64,000 bases of DNA, from NCBI GenBank assembly GCA_023665905.1, contig JAMPDA010000003.1, positions 37,716 through 101,715 of the forward strand, read 5' to 3'. Each line of letters begins with the position of its first letter. Position 1 is the stretch's first letter. The stretch is from Roseburia sp. GTDB taxonomy: Bacteria > Bacillota > Clostridia > Christensenellales > Pumilibacteraceae. Shown piece by piece: positions 16,456 through 25,062 of the stretch. The translations under genes and the position numbers were made by a program. Below the pieces are notes generated by a model. It was not told where the DNA came from. It ran no database searches and worked only from the letters and a program-made list of their open reading frames with translations.

Positions 16456-17268
16456 TTATTTCCTCAGCATGTCGAGTATAAACTCGGGTAATCGTTCGTT
16501 CACGGCGCAAGCCTCCGAAAAGTTATCCGCGCGGAACGGGTGCTCGCCCGACGACAGCAGTTCCACGGTGACGGACGGGATATGCAGTTTTTGCACGCAC
16601 CAATCCTTGTAGCCGCCGGCGGAACTCAGATCGCCGTCCACGCGTTTTACGCCTATCCTTTTCGCAATGGCGTCCGCCAACGCCATATCGCGCGCTCTGT
16701 CCTCGGCGCTTTGAAAAAACTCCCAATACAGCTCGCCGCCCATACAGTGATAACTGACGGTGAACGCCGGCATTATGCGCCGCGTAAACGCCGCGAGCGC
16801 CGCGCTCTCCGGCGCGCAGAACGGGCGTTCGCCGATATAGTCCGACGCGCCGACAACCGTCTTGTTCTGCTTTCCGCTACCCCAATTCGCGTCGAAATTG
16901 CAGTTGAGGTCGATGCCGTCCGCGTTCGCCTTCCACAGCTTATTGCTGCTTTGAAACCGCTCGAGCGTCGGGCTGCCGAGCGTGTCGCCGCTCTCGAAAA
17001 ACAGCGCGCCGTCGGGATTTACGAGCGGAACGAAGTACGCGCCGTCGCCTTGCGCAAGCGCTCGCGCGGCGCGCTCTATCTGCCTAAGGACGACGAGCGC
17101 GGTATAGCACTCGCGCGCGTGTATAGCCGCAGTCACTATTATCTGCCTGCCCGTGTGACCGCCGCAGTGCGCGCCGAGAAGCGGCAGTCCGCACGCGCTC
17201 TCGCCTATGGAAAACACTTCCGCGCCGGCTACGGCCATGCCGCGCTTTACAGTATCGAAAATACTCAC
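16456..17268 (-). CDS. M14-family zinc carboxypeptidase
   Basis: A 270-residue metallopeptidase domain without a signal peptide. Zinc ligands fit the family pattern: His and Glu in IHAREC near residue 50, and a second His in SYHCMGG near residue 174. The substrate Arg/Asn region is seen in DLNCNFDANW, and the catalytic Glu is likely in VTVELLSSGE near residue 236. The nearest described relatives include gamma-D-glutamyl-diaminopimelate peptidases that trim cell wall peptides, a reasonable role for a cytoplasmic member, but this is inference. The start is a GTG; no ATG is available and the ribosome binding site is poor. Confidence 0.82.
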   Translation of the reverse strand: MSIFDTVKRGMAVAGAEVFSIGESACGLPLLGAHCGGHTGRQIIVTAAIHARECYTALVVLRQIERAARALAQGDGAYFVPLVNPDGALFFESGDTLGSPTLERFQSSNKLWKANADGIDLNCNFDANWGSGKQNKTVVGASDYIGERPFCAPESAALAAFTRRIMPAFTVSYHCMGGELYWEFFQSAEDRARDMALADAIAKRIGVKRVDGDLSSAGGYKDWCVQKLHIPSVTVELLSSGEHPFRADNFSEACAVNERLPEFILDMLRK

Positions 17269-17319
17269 GGTAACTATATTATGCGTTTACTTTTTAAATG
17301 TACGGCTTTTTTCGATTTA

Positions 17320-17760
17320 CTATTTGTGATACGGTATGCGGTTGAGTATGGTCGCCGCGCGATAAAGCTGTTCGCACAGCAAAAGTCGCGCTATCTGGTG
17401 CGGATAAGTGACGCAGCCGAACGATATCCGCCGCCACACCGAGGCGCGCACGCTGTCGTCCACGCCCGACGCGCCGCCTATGACAAAAGTTATCTCGTCG
17501 CCGCGCACATGCCCGTCGTACACGAGCCGCGCCATTCCCTCCGAGCTTATCTGCTCGCCGCCGATATCCATAAGCACGCACAGCTTGCCCGCCATGCGCC
17601 GCCTGAGCTCGACGCATTCCTTTGCCACGGTCGGCTGCTCGGGGATCTCGGTGACGCTTACATCGTAAAAGCCTTTGAGCCGTTTCAGATATTCGGCGCA
17701 GCCGTCGCGACAGAACGGTTTACTCGCCTTTCCGACGCACAGTATTTTGATACGCTTCAA
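17320..17760 (-). CDS. rlmH: 23S rRNA (pseudouridine-1915-N3) methyltransferase
   Basis: RlmH is a small SPOUT-fold (trefoil knot) methyltransferase that modifies helix 69 of 23S rRNA in the assembled 70S ribosome. The diagnostic FVIGGASGVDDSVRA motif that binds S-adenosylmethionine lies near residue 100, and the C-terminus has the HQIARLLLCEQLYRA block. I place the start at TTG 17760 because MKRIKILCVGK matches the family N-terminus. That codon overlaps the stop of the upstream CPBP gene (TTGA), and GGGGG lies eight bases before it. Length 146 residues. Confidence 0.93.
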   Translation of the reverse strand: MKRIKILCVGKASKPFCRDGCAEYLKRLKGFYDVSVTEIPEQPTVAKECVELRRRMAGKLCVLMDIGGEQISSEGMARLVYDGHVRGDEITFVIGGASGVDDSVRASVWRRISFGCVTYPHQIARLLLCEQLYRAATILNRIPYHK

Positions 17761-18863
17761 TAGAAAAACCCCCAAACATACGTGAACACGGTGGTGAGCA
17801 CGGTGACGACCGCAAGTCCTATAACTATCATGACGTCGCGCAACGTCGGCTTGGTCTTTTCTTCCCTGTAATCCGCGCCGTAGACTTCTTTTTCCATCTC
17901 GAGCGCCTCGACGCGCTTGGGGTCGAACTCGCCCATCAAGACGACGCGCTTGTTCGTCGCGTCAAAAGCGGAGTCTTTGAGCACCTCTATCTTGTTTTCC
18001 GTCACCTTTTTGTCGCGTATAAAAATCATCAGATACACGAGCCCGATACTGACGCCGGCTACGCAGACGAATATAAGCGCGAGCGCCCAGGCACGCGTCG
18101 CGGCGAGGCTGTCCACGGCGTCGAACAGTCCGCCGCCGACCGCCCAATCGTAGTTATCCGCGTAATCGAAAAACACACTGCAAAAATTATTGGTAAAGTG
18201 CATGAGCATCGCCGGATAAATGCTTTTGAGCCGCAACGTCAAAAACGCCGCGAGCGCGCCGAAGCACGCCGTGTAGAACACCTGCTTTACGTTTTGATGA
18301 AACAACCCAAACGCGATCCCGCACAGCGCCACGCAGCCGACGGTGCCGAAAACCGATCTCGCGGTCGTCAAAAAGCCGCCGCGCATGGCAAACTCCTCGC
18401 ACACCGCAGGCAAGACCGCCGTGAGCACGACTTCTGCGAGAAAGAACCCGAACACGAAATTTTCGGGCATGTCCGGCGTAGACGTCACCGAAACATAGCC
18501 CGTGGCGCGCAACAGCGCCATCCACACCGACGACACGCCGATAGTCGTAAAGTACACGAATATGCCGAGCGGAACGGCTATCAAAAAGTACGGCTTGAAC
18601 GCAGTGCACGAGCTGTATTCCGCCACCTGCCTAAAAGTGCGCTTGCCGTAAAACTTATAAATGCAAAAGGGCACGGCGAGCAAGAACACGAGCTGAACGG
18701 GCAGTGCAAACAGCGCCGTCGCCGCTATCGACATGCCGTAGGTGCTCTGATCTATAGGAACAAAGTACACTATTATGCGCATCAGTATTATGCCGACGAC
18801 GGCGGAACACAGCGCATAAGACACGGCGCGAAAATCGCGTTTTACACCGAAAAGCGCGGTCAT
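17757..18863 (-). CDS. CPBP-family intramembrane metalloprotease, copy A
   Basis: A 368-residue polytopic membrane protein with about eight helices. The CPBP (CAAX protease and bacteriocin-processing, Abi) signature is visible: CEEFAMRGGF, with two glutamates near residue 178, FGLFHQNVKQ with the metal-binding His, and MLMHFTNNFCSV. Family members cleave peptides within the membrane. Copy B lies directly upstream and overlaps it by ATGA (stop of B, start of A at 18863), so the pair is coupled and could form a complex or have complementary targets. The C-terminal 60 residues are polar and precede one last helix (VIGLAVVTVLTTVFTYVWG). Confidence 0.85.
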   Translation of the reverse strand: MTALFGVKRDFRAVSYALCSAVVGIILMRIIVYFVPIDQSTYGMSIAATALFALPVQLVFLLAVPFCIYKFYGKRTFRQVAEYSSCTAFKPYFLIAVPLGIFVYFTTIGVSSVWMALLRATGYVSVTSTPDMPENFVFGFFLAEVVLTAVLPAVCEEFAMRGGFLTTARSVFGTVGCVALCGIAFGLFHQNVKQVFYTACFGALAAFLTLRLKSIYPAMLMHFTNNFCSVFFDYADNYDWAVGGGLFDAVDSLAATRAWALALIFVCVAGVSIGLVYLMIFIRDKKVTENKIEVLKDSAFDATNKRVVLMGEFDPKRVEALEMEKEVYGADYREEKTKPTLRDVMIVIGLAVVTVLTTVFTYVWGFFY

Positions 18864-19945
18864 AGCACGCTCACTATCAGGTTGATGACGAACATTATCG
18901 CGCACAATCCAACTCCCGTCCAATATTTGAAAGTCCCGTCCTTCTTCTTCAGCTCATCGAGCACCGGCGCGGCTTGCGCCTGCCGCGCGGCGAGCGAGTC
19001 GGTTTCGCCCTGCCCGTTCGCTTGGGCACTCGCGTTCTCGACGCTATCCGCGTTATCGACATTCCGGGCATTATCGTCCGCGTCGGGCGCGCGCTTCAAT
19101 AAAAACCGCACGAGCACATACAATAGCGCTCCGCCGCACACAAACAGCGCAAGCGTTATAAAAAACGCGGCGGCGATGTTTCGAGTAAGCCACTCGACGC
19201 AACCGTTCAGCACGTCGCCCAAAGCCGTCATCTGCATGACGAGCGCGAGCGCATTGGCGCAGGCGTGCAAGACGACCGACGGCAATATCCTTTTCGTCCT
19301 AATGATAATGAACGCGCTCAGCGCGCCGAGCGCAAACTGAAAGACCACCTGCATAGGGCTCATGTGCATGAGCATAAAGGCGAGCGCCGACAGCAACGCC
19401 GCCTTTACGGCGGAAAACCGCTGTTCAAGACCGTCGCAGAGCACGCCGCGATAAATGGTTTCTTCGCACACGGGTGCGAGCAAGACGGACGCAATTACTA
19501 TCATCACCACTGACGCCGCGCCGTCGAGCTCTATCTCGCCTGCGGACCACGGCACGCCCACGGCGTCGTGTATAAAATATCCGTACCACACCGTAGGCAG
19601 ATACATGCCTATCATCAGGACCGCCGCGCACACGACGGGCACGGCTATATAGAGCACGTCCGTTTTTACGTCGCGCGTGCTTTTGAAAAACGTCGGGCGT
19701 ATCTTTTTTCCGCAGAGCCGCGAAAACAGCACGATAAACGCGCCGTTGGCTATCTGCACGACTATCATAAACGCGGTGTTAAAATTCCCGTTCTGCGAAA
19801 TGTTCGGGTATTTATCTGCAAGCGCCGCGGCGACGAGCCCTGCCGCGGCTTGGCAAACGAGCCCGACCACTATCGCGCACAGATAAAACATGCACGACGA
19901 ATCGTAGTCGTAATATGTTCTCTTTTCCGCGCCCGTCCTCAGCAT
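18860..19945 (-). CDS. CPBP-family intramembrane metalloprotease, copy B
   Basis: A 361-residue membrane protein paralogous to copy A. The conserved motifs are VCEETIYRGVL (EExxxR) near residue 161, FMLMHMSPMQ with the catalytic His, and VVLHACANALALV. The C-terminus has a charged, disordered-looking segment of about 45 residues (DADDNARNVDNADSVENAS region) before a final helix. It starts inside the last codons of the metallo-beta-lactamase-fold gene, so four genes from 20709 down to rlmH are one tightly packed operon. Confidence 0.85.
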   Translation of the reverse strand: MLRTGAEKRTYYDYDSSCMFYLCAIVVGLVCQAAAGLVAAALADKYPNISQNGNFNTAFMIVVQIANGAFIVLFSRLCGKKIRPTFFKSTRDVKTDVLYIAVPVVCAAVLMIGMYLPTVWYGYFIHDAVGVPWSAGEIELDGAASVVMIVIASVLLAPVCEETIYRGVLCDGLEQRFSAVKAALLSALAFMLMHMSPMQVVFQFALGALSAFIIIRTKRILPSVVLHACANALALVMQMTALGDVLNGCVEWLTRNIAAAFFITLALFVCGGALLYVLVRFLLKRAPDADDNARNVDNADSVENASAQANGQGETDSLAARQAQAAPVLDELKKKDGTFKYWTGVGLCAIMFVINLIVSVL

Positions 19946-20709
19946 ACTTCAAACAACCCCGTCATGGCGTTTTGCGTCGCTACGGCGACGTGCGCGTCCG
20001 TTACGCCGGCATCGGCTATCGCGCGCTCCACCGCGGACGACGCGACGAGCGGCGCATTGTTCTGCTCCGAAAGGTGCGCGAGTATAAAGTTTTTGACGCC
20101 GCAGGACGCAAGGAAAGCGCATGCCGCGGCGCAGTCGCCGTTGGAAAGATGCCCGTGCGACGAGCTTATGCGCGCTTTGAGCACGGGAGTGTACGAGCGG
20201 TTGTTCTTGAGCATCAGCGGATCGTGATTGGCTTCGAGCATAACTATATCGCAGTCGCGCAGGCCGTCGAGCGTACCGGCTTCGACGACGCCTATATCAG
20301 TCACCACCGCCACCTTTTTGCCGTCGCTCTCCACGATATATCCGAAGCACGGCACGTCGTGCGGAACGGGCAAAGCGGTCACTTTAAGTCCGCCGATCGC
20401 GACCGATCTATCCGCCACGGTCGGCGCTATTTCCGCGCCTCTGCCGACGGCATACGCACATTCGCGCTGGCAGTAGACGTGCGCCGTCGGATGCTTTTTA
20501 CAGAATATCTTAAGACCGCCGATATGGTCGCTGTGCGCATGCGTGACGAAAATATCGACGCGGTCGGGATCGGCGCCGACGAGCGACAGGCACTTTTCGG
20601 CGCGCGTCGCCGAAATGCCGAGGTCGATAAGAAGCTCCGTCGTTCCGTCGGAAACGTAACAGCAGTTACCCTTTGAGCCCGACGCAAACGCGCACATTTT
20701 TAAACTCAT
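19939..20709 (-). CDS. Metallo-beta-lactamase-fold hydrolase, YycJ/WalJ-like (leaderless)
   Basis: A 256-residue hydrolase with the metal site THAHSDHIGG near residue 57 and VMLEANHDP near residue 157, matching the YycJ/WalJ group that has been proposed to be a DNA exonuclease or repair factor. The family N-terminus CAFASGSKGNCCYV is clear. The start is set at ATG 20709: TATAAT ends exactly six bases before it and there is no ribosome binding site, so the message is likely leaderless. It is divergent from fumA, whose promoter is back to back with this one. It heads the operon with two CPBP proteases and rlmH. Confidence 0.88.
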   Translation of the reverse strand: MSLKMCAFASGSKGNCCYVSDGTTELLIDLGISATRAEKCLSLVGADPDRVDIFVTHAHSDHIGGLKIFCKKHPTAHVYCQRECAYAVGRGAEIAPTVADRSVAIGGLKVTALPVPHDVPCFGYIVESDGKKVAVVTDIGVVEAGTLDGLRDCDIVMLEANHDPLMLKNNRSYTPVLKARISSSHGHLSNGDCAAACAFLASCGVKNFILAHLSEQNNAPLVASSAVERAIADAGVTDAHVAVATQNAMTGLFEVC

Positions 20710-20715
20710 ATTGGC

Positions 20716-20783
20716 ATTATACAGGATTGCACGCATAAAATCAAGTGATTTTTGTTGTGTTTGACTGTGGGCTGTGGTATAAT
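20716..20783. promoter_or_regulatory. Back-to-back leaderless promoters (MBL hydrolase and fumarase)
   Basis: Minus strand: TTGATT (20739-20744), 17 bases, TATAAT (20716-20721), six bases, ATG. Plus strand: TTGTGT (20755-20760), 17 bases, TATAAT (20778-20783), six bases, ATG at 20790. The two -35 boxes are only ten bases apart, so the polymerases would compete. Confidence 0.75.
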
Positions 20784-20789
20784 CTAAGC

Positions 20790-21611
20790 ATGAAAACTAT
20801 CGCCCGCAGCGAAATAACCGAGCGCCTTTCTCGGCTGATAACGCAGTGCCTGACCACGCCCGACGCGGCTGTCACCGCCGCGCTCGAAAGCTTAAAAAGC
20901 GCCGACACGCTCGAAGCGACCGCCGCCGCGCTCATCGCGGAGAACAACAGGATAGCCGAGCGCGACGGACTGTACTGCTGTCAGGACACCGGTCAGGCGG
21001 TGTTTATGGTCAAGCTCGGCGACGAAGTGTACTGTCGCGGACTCAACGCGGCGATAAACGACGCGGTCGTAAAAGCGTACGCGACGGCGCGAAAGTCCGT
21101 CGCCGACCCGATAACGCGTATAAACACGGGCGACAACTCGCCTGCCGTCATCGAAACGGAACTCGTGTCCGGCGACACGCTCGAAATAACGTTTTTGGCT
21201 AAGGGCGCAGGTAGCGAAAACATGTCGCGACTGTACATGCTCACCCCTGCCGACGGCAGGCGCGGCATAGTGGATTCGGTAGTGGACGCCGTATCGCGCG
21301 GCGGAAGAAACGCGTGTCCGCCGCTCATCGTAGGCGTCGGCATAGGCGGCGTGACCGAAACGGCGTGCATGCTGTCCAAGCGCGCGCTCATTCGTCCGCT
21401 CGGCGAGCACAGCTCTCGCGCCGACGTCGCGGCGATCGAAGCGGAAATACTCGAAAAAGTCAATGCGCTCGGCATAGGCGTGGCGGCGCTCGGCGGAAAT
21501 ACTACGGCGCTTGCCGTCAATATAGAAACGGCGCCTACGCACATCGGCATGCTGCCCGTGGCGGTAAATCTGCAATGCCACAGCCTTCGGCACGGGACGG
21601 TGATATTTTGA
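20790..21611 (+). CDS. Fumarate hydratase class I, alpha subunit (leaderless)
   Basis: The N-terminal, Fe-S-binding half of the two-subunit class I fumarase (or a closely related tartrate dehydratase), which interconverts fumarate and malate. The 273-residue protein shows QDTGQAVFMVKLG with the first cluster cysteine just before it (LYCCQD), then GAGSENMSRLYMLTPADG and GVGIGGVTETACMLSK. The start is ATG 20790 directly after a TATAAT with a six-base gap; the usual ribosome binding site is missing. The beta subunit follows with overlapping stop and start. No other TCA-cycle genes are nearby, so a role in reductive or amino-acid metabolism is as likely. Confidence 0.88.
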   Translation: MKTIARSEITERLSRLITQCLTTPDAAVTAALESLKSADTLEATAAALIAENNRIAERDGLYCCQDTGQAVFMVKLGDEVYCRGLNAAINDAVVKAYATARKSVADPITRINTGDNSPAVIETELVSGDTLEITFLAKGAGSENMSRLYMLTPADGRRGIVDSVVDAVSRGGRNACPPLIVGVGIGGVTETACMLSKRALIRPLGEHSSRADVAAIEAEILEKVNALGIGVAALGGNTTALAVNIETAPTHIGMLPVAVNLQCHSLRHGTVIF

Positions 21612-22120
21612 CGACGGAAAAACGCATTTTTCTAAGCCTTCCTGCGTCCGCAGAAGCGATAGCTCGGCTCGAGCCGAACACCCTCGTATACCTAAGCGGC
21701 ACGGTGTACACGGCGCGCGATCAGGCGCACAAGCGCATTGCCCACGCCATAGAGAGCGGCGAGCCGTTGCCTTTCGACCTAAACGACGCCGCAATATACT
21801 ACTGCGGCCCTACGCCTGCGCAAAAAGGCAGGGTCATCGGCAGTTGCGGTCCGACGACGAGCGGCAGAATGGACGCGTACACTCCCATGCTCATAGAGCA
21901 CGGACTGACGGTGATGATCGGCAAGGGCGTGCGAAGCGCGGCTGTCGAGCAGTCGATAAAAACCCACGGCGCGGTGTATCTTACGGCTATCGGCGGCGCG
22001 GCGGCGCTATACATGAGCTGCGTCACTGCGTGCGAGCTCGTGGCATATCCCGACCTCGGCTGCGAAGCGGTGTACAGGCTGACCGTGAAGGATTTTCCGG
22101 CGATCGTGTCCGTAAAATAA
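21608..22120 (+). CDS. Fumarate hydratase class I, beta subunit
   Basis: The 170-residue C-terminal-type subunit with the family blocks LVYLSGTVYTARDQAHKR, IYYCGPTPAQKGRVIGSCGPTTS (shown here only in outline) and the GKG-K loop region IGKGVRSAAV. It binds substrate and completes the active site with the alpha subunit. The start is TTG at 21608, overlapping the alpha stop as TTGA. It is chosen because TTEKRIFLSLP matches the usual N-terminus and GGTGA sits four to five bases upstream; an upstream in-frame ATG at 21575 would add an unlikely extension. Confidence 0.88.
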   Translation: MTTEKRIFLSLPASAEAIARLEPNTLVYLSGTVYTARDQAHKRIAHAIESGEPLPFDLNDAAIYYCGPTPAQKGRVIGSCGPTTSGRMDAYTPMLIEHGLTVMIGKGVRSAAVEQSIKTHGAVYLTAIGGAAALYMSCVTACELVAYPDLGCEAVYRLTVKDFPAIVSVK

Positions 22121-22167
22121 TACAGTAAAAAATAACACAGTAAAATAATTTTCAAGGAGATATAACA

Positions 22168-23403
22168 ATGCATAAACAACTTATCAAGAACCTCGCAAAA
22201 GCGGTAGTGCTGTCCGGCGTTCACGTACAGCCCGACGAAGAAGTTTTGGTCATCACGTCGGTGCACGCGGCGGAACTGACGCGCGAGGTGGTGCGGCTCT
22301 GCTACGAGCAGGGTGCAAAACGCGTACAGGTAGACTATCGCGACGGCGAGCTGGACAAGCTCACGTACAAGTATCAGTCGGAAGAAACGCTTACGCACAA
22401 GCCGCAGTTCGTGTACGACGAGCGCAACTACTTCGCCGAAGTCGGCGGATGCGTTATCAACATCATTTGCGAGGATCCCAACGGCTTGAAGACCGCGGAC
22501 GCCGCAAAAATAACGTCGTCGCGCCGCGCGGACATGAAAGGTCTTGCGCCCTACTACGACAAGGCGATGTCCAACAAGATAAAGTGGTCGATAATCGCGT
22601 TCCCCCACCCCGATTGGGCTAAATTGATGTTCCCCGACCTCGACGAGCGCGACGCGTACAAAAAGCTCGGCAAATACATCGCAAAAACGACGCGCGTGGA
22701 CTGCGACGACCCCGTCGAAGCCTGGAAACAGCACGCCGACTCGCTGCGGCGGCGGTGCGAAAAGCTTAACGCGGCAAAGATAACGCGCTTCCACTATAAA
22801 AACAAGCTCGGCACCGACCTTTACGTCGGCATGCCCAAAAATTACGTGTTCGCCGGCGGCGCGGAAGAATGCAACGGCGAATCGTTCAACGCCAACATGC
22901 CGACGGAGGAAGTATTTTCCGCGCCCGACTGCAACAGGATCGACGGCACGGTAAAGGCGTCCATGCCGCTCTGCTATAACGGCAAGATAATCGAGGGCAT
23001 CGAACTGACGCTCGAGGGCGGAAAAATAGTCAAGTACTCGGCAAAGACCGACGAGGACGTACTCAAAGGCATAATCGAAACGGACGAGGGCTCGCACAGC
23101 TTCGGCGAGATCGCACTCGTGCCGTACGACTCCCCCATCAGCAAACTGCACACGCTGTTCTATGAAACACTGTTCGACGAGAACGCGAGCTGCCACTTCG
23201 CCATAGGCAGAGCGTACCCCACATGCGTCAAGGGCGGCGACGAAATGACCAAAGCGCAGCAGAAAGCCGCCGGCTTGAACAATTCCGACGTGCACGTGGA
23301 CTTCATGGTCGGCACAAAGGACCTGCAAATAACCGCCGAAACGGAAGACGGAAAGACCCTCGTCGTTTTCGAGGACGGCAATTTTTCCAAAGACTTCGAG
23401 TAA
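22168..23403 (+). CDS. M29-family aminopeptidase (PepS/aminopeptidase T type)
   Basis: A cytoplasmic metallo-aminopeptidase of 411 residues. The family landmarks are present: LSGVHVQPDEEVLV at the start, NMPTEEVF near residue 250 (metal-binding Glu), FGEIALV near residue 315, ASCHFAIG near residue 343 and SDVHVDFMVG near residue 375. It would release N-terminal residues from peptides, which fits a bacterium that imports peptides through the Opp system found 30 kb away. GGAG sits eight bases before the ATG. It follows the fumarase genes by 47 bases but may have its own signals. Confidence 0.93.
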   Translation: MHKQLIKNLAKAVVLSGVHVQPDEEVLVITSVHAAELTREVVRLCYEQGAKRVQVDYRDGELDKLTYKYQSEETLTHKPQFVYDERNYFAEVGGCVINIICEDPNGLKTADAAKITSSRRADMKGLAPYYDKAMSNKIKWSIIAFPHPDWAKLMFPDLDERDAYKKLGKYIAKTTRVDCDDPVEAWKQHADSLRRRCEKLNAAKITRFHYKNKLGTDLYVGMPKNYVFAGGAEECNGESFNANMPTEEVFSAPDCNRIDGTVKASMPLCYNGKIIEGIELTLEGGKIVKYSAKTDEDVLKGIIETDEGSHSFGEIALVPYDSPISKLHTLFYETLFDENASCHFAIGRAYPTCVKGGDEMTKAQQKAAGLNNSDVHVDFMVGTKDLQITAETEDGKTLVVFEDGNFSKDFE

Positions 23404-23430
23404 GTCGGCGCACGCGCCGCAAGTGAAGAT

Positions 23431-24190
23431 GTAAAAAGGAATAGTGAATAGGTGCGGTGGTTTGACCGCCTCACCCAATGCCGCGAACTCAAACCACCGT
23501 TTTGTCATTTCGACCTACGCGAGTACAGCCAAACCACCTTCATGTCATTTCGACCGGAGCGAGCGACAGCGAGCGTAGCGGAGAAATCCAGGCGCGTAAG
23601 CGCCACACATGATTATTGTAGAGCTGTAGTAAAGCTGCGCAGTTCTGCGGCGGATCGCCTGGATCTCTCCACGCGCATTGCTCCGCAATGCTTGGTCGAG
23701 ATGACAAATCAAGTTAAGAAGTAAAAAGGAATAGTGAAAATGTGCGGTGGTTTGACCGCTTCACTCAACGCCGCACACTCCAACCACCTTCATGTCATTT
23801 CGACCTACGCGAGCACAGCCAAACCACCCTCATGTCATTTCGACCGGAGCGAGCGACAGCGAGCGTAGCGGAGAAATCCAGCGGCGCAAGCCGCGCATTG
23901 CCAAAGGAACAGCTTTTCATTTCTGCGGCGGATCGCCTGGATCTCTCCACGCGCATTGCTCCGCAATGCTTGGTCGAGATGACAAATCAAGTTAAGATGT
24001 AAAAAGGAATAGTGAAAAGGTGCGGCGATTTGACCGCTTCATTCAACGCCGCGAACTCCAACCACCTCTTTGTCATTTCGACCTACGCGAGTACAGCCAA
24101 ACCACCTTCATGTCATTTCGACCGGAGCGAGCGATAGCGAGCGTAGCGGAGAAATCCAGGCGCGTAAGCGCCGCATGGTTATTGTACAGA
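23431..24190 (+). repeat. Tandem array of about 280-bp units with embedded MITE-like elements
   Basis: Three units begin at 23431, 23721 and 23999 with GTAAAAAGGAATAGTGAA. Each holds a spacer with CATTTCGACCTACGCGAG and then a MITE-like element (23543-23706, 23833-23984, and a cut copy from 24111). The elements run from TGTCATTTCGACC to GGTCGAGATGACA, near-perfect inverted ends. The third unit lacks its right half and ends in a TATAAT (24191-24196) just before the next gene. No protein is encoded here; the stretch between 23404 and 24224 is otherwise empty. Confidence 0.92.
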
Positions 24191-24224
24191 TATAATATAG
24201 CCGCACGGCTTAGGGTCAAAAAGT

Positions 24225-25019
24225 ATGAGTTTTTTATCCGCCAATGAGATAATTGCCCAACGGGTATTCAATCCGCTGTACATCATTCTGGACAGTGTTT
24301 TTATCGTGCTGTTACTCAGCGCGCTTGTCGTCAAAAAGCGCTATATGACCGTATTGTTCTCGATATTCGGCGGCGTGCTGTACATGATAGTCGATTACGG
24401 GATATTTCACCTCGCCCTGCACACACGGTCGATCGAGGGCGGCAGTATGTTTTGGGTGCTGCTGTGGATGTCGATGAGCTACGGCATAACCAACTTCGCG
24501 CTGATCTGGATATGGGTGAGCAAAGACCGATATTACATCGAGTACACCGCCGCTATTTGGATCTGGTGGATATGCTGTCCTATAATAGCGTCGATGGGCG
24601 GCGACGCCACCATAAAGATCCAACGCACGACGGGCGCTTATCACGGTTTTATGGCTGTCTTTATGTGCGTATCTTACTTTGCGCTGATAGTATACAACCT
24701 TTTGCAAAAGGATAAAGACAAGCGATTTAACATAGTTTGGCTGTTCGCACTCGGCATATTGGTCCAGCTCGGCTGGGAGGTCGGCTTGCTCATAGGCGGC
24801 ATACGCTCGGCGGAGTTCGACGTGTTCCAAAAACTAATGACGCTCGTCACGAACTCGCTTATCGAAACGAACTTAGGCTTGCCGGCGCTCTACTGCATTT
24901 ATCTCCTGCTGTCGAGCAGACGCAACGAGGACCTTACCAAACACGACGCGCGCCAAACATTTACCGAACGCCTAAAATCCAACAACGCCGAACGCTATCG
25001 CAAAGATAAAAATATATGA
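24225..25019 (+). CDS. Polytopic membrane protein, unknown function
   Basis: A 264-residue protein with about seven transmembrane segments and many tryptophans and tyrosines (for instance YTAAIWIWWICCPIIASMG). The C-terminal 35 residues are charged and cytoplasmic. I recognise no named family. The start follows the third repeat unit closely; AGGG 11 bases before the ATG is a weak ribosome binding site, and TATAAT at 24191-24196 is a possible -10 box. A terminator follows the stop. Its placement between two repeat regions suggests an accessory gene. Confidence 0.75.
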   Translation: MSFLSANEIIAQRVFNPLYIILDSVFIVLLLSALVVKKRYMTVLFSIFGGVLYMIVDYGIFHLALHTRSIEGGSMFWVLLWMSMSYGITNFALIWIWVSKDRYYIEYTAAIWIWWICCPIIASMGGDATIKIQRTTGAYHGFMAVFMCVSYFALIVYNLLQKDKDKRFNIVWLFALGILVQLGWEVGLLIGGIRSAEFDVFQKLMTLVTNSLIETNLGLPALYCIYLLLSSRRNEDLTKHDARQTFTERLKSNNAERYRKDKNI

Positions 25020-25032
25020 TATCGAGATAAAC

Positions 25033-25062
25033 GGGTCGCGAGCCTTGCTTGCGATCCTTTTT
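25033..25062 (+). terminator. Terminator of the polytopic membrane protein gene
   Basis: GGGTCGC (25033-25039) pairs with GCGATCC (25051-25057), one G-U pair included, followed by TTTTT. It overlaps the stop of the convergent four-helix-bundle gene by a couple of bases. Confidence 0.65.

Noticed and set aside
23431..24190. CRISPR array
   Set aside because: Units are about 280 bp and nearly identical throughout, without short repeats and unique spacers, and no cas genes are present.
23160..24250. Short open frames inside the tandem repeats
   Set aside because: The same peptides recur with every repeat copy because the DNA repeats; they have no ribosome binding site and no sign of selection for coding.
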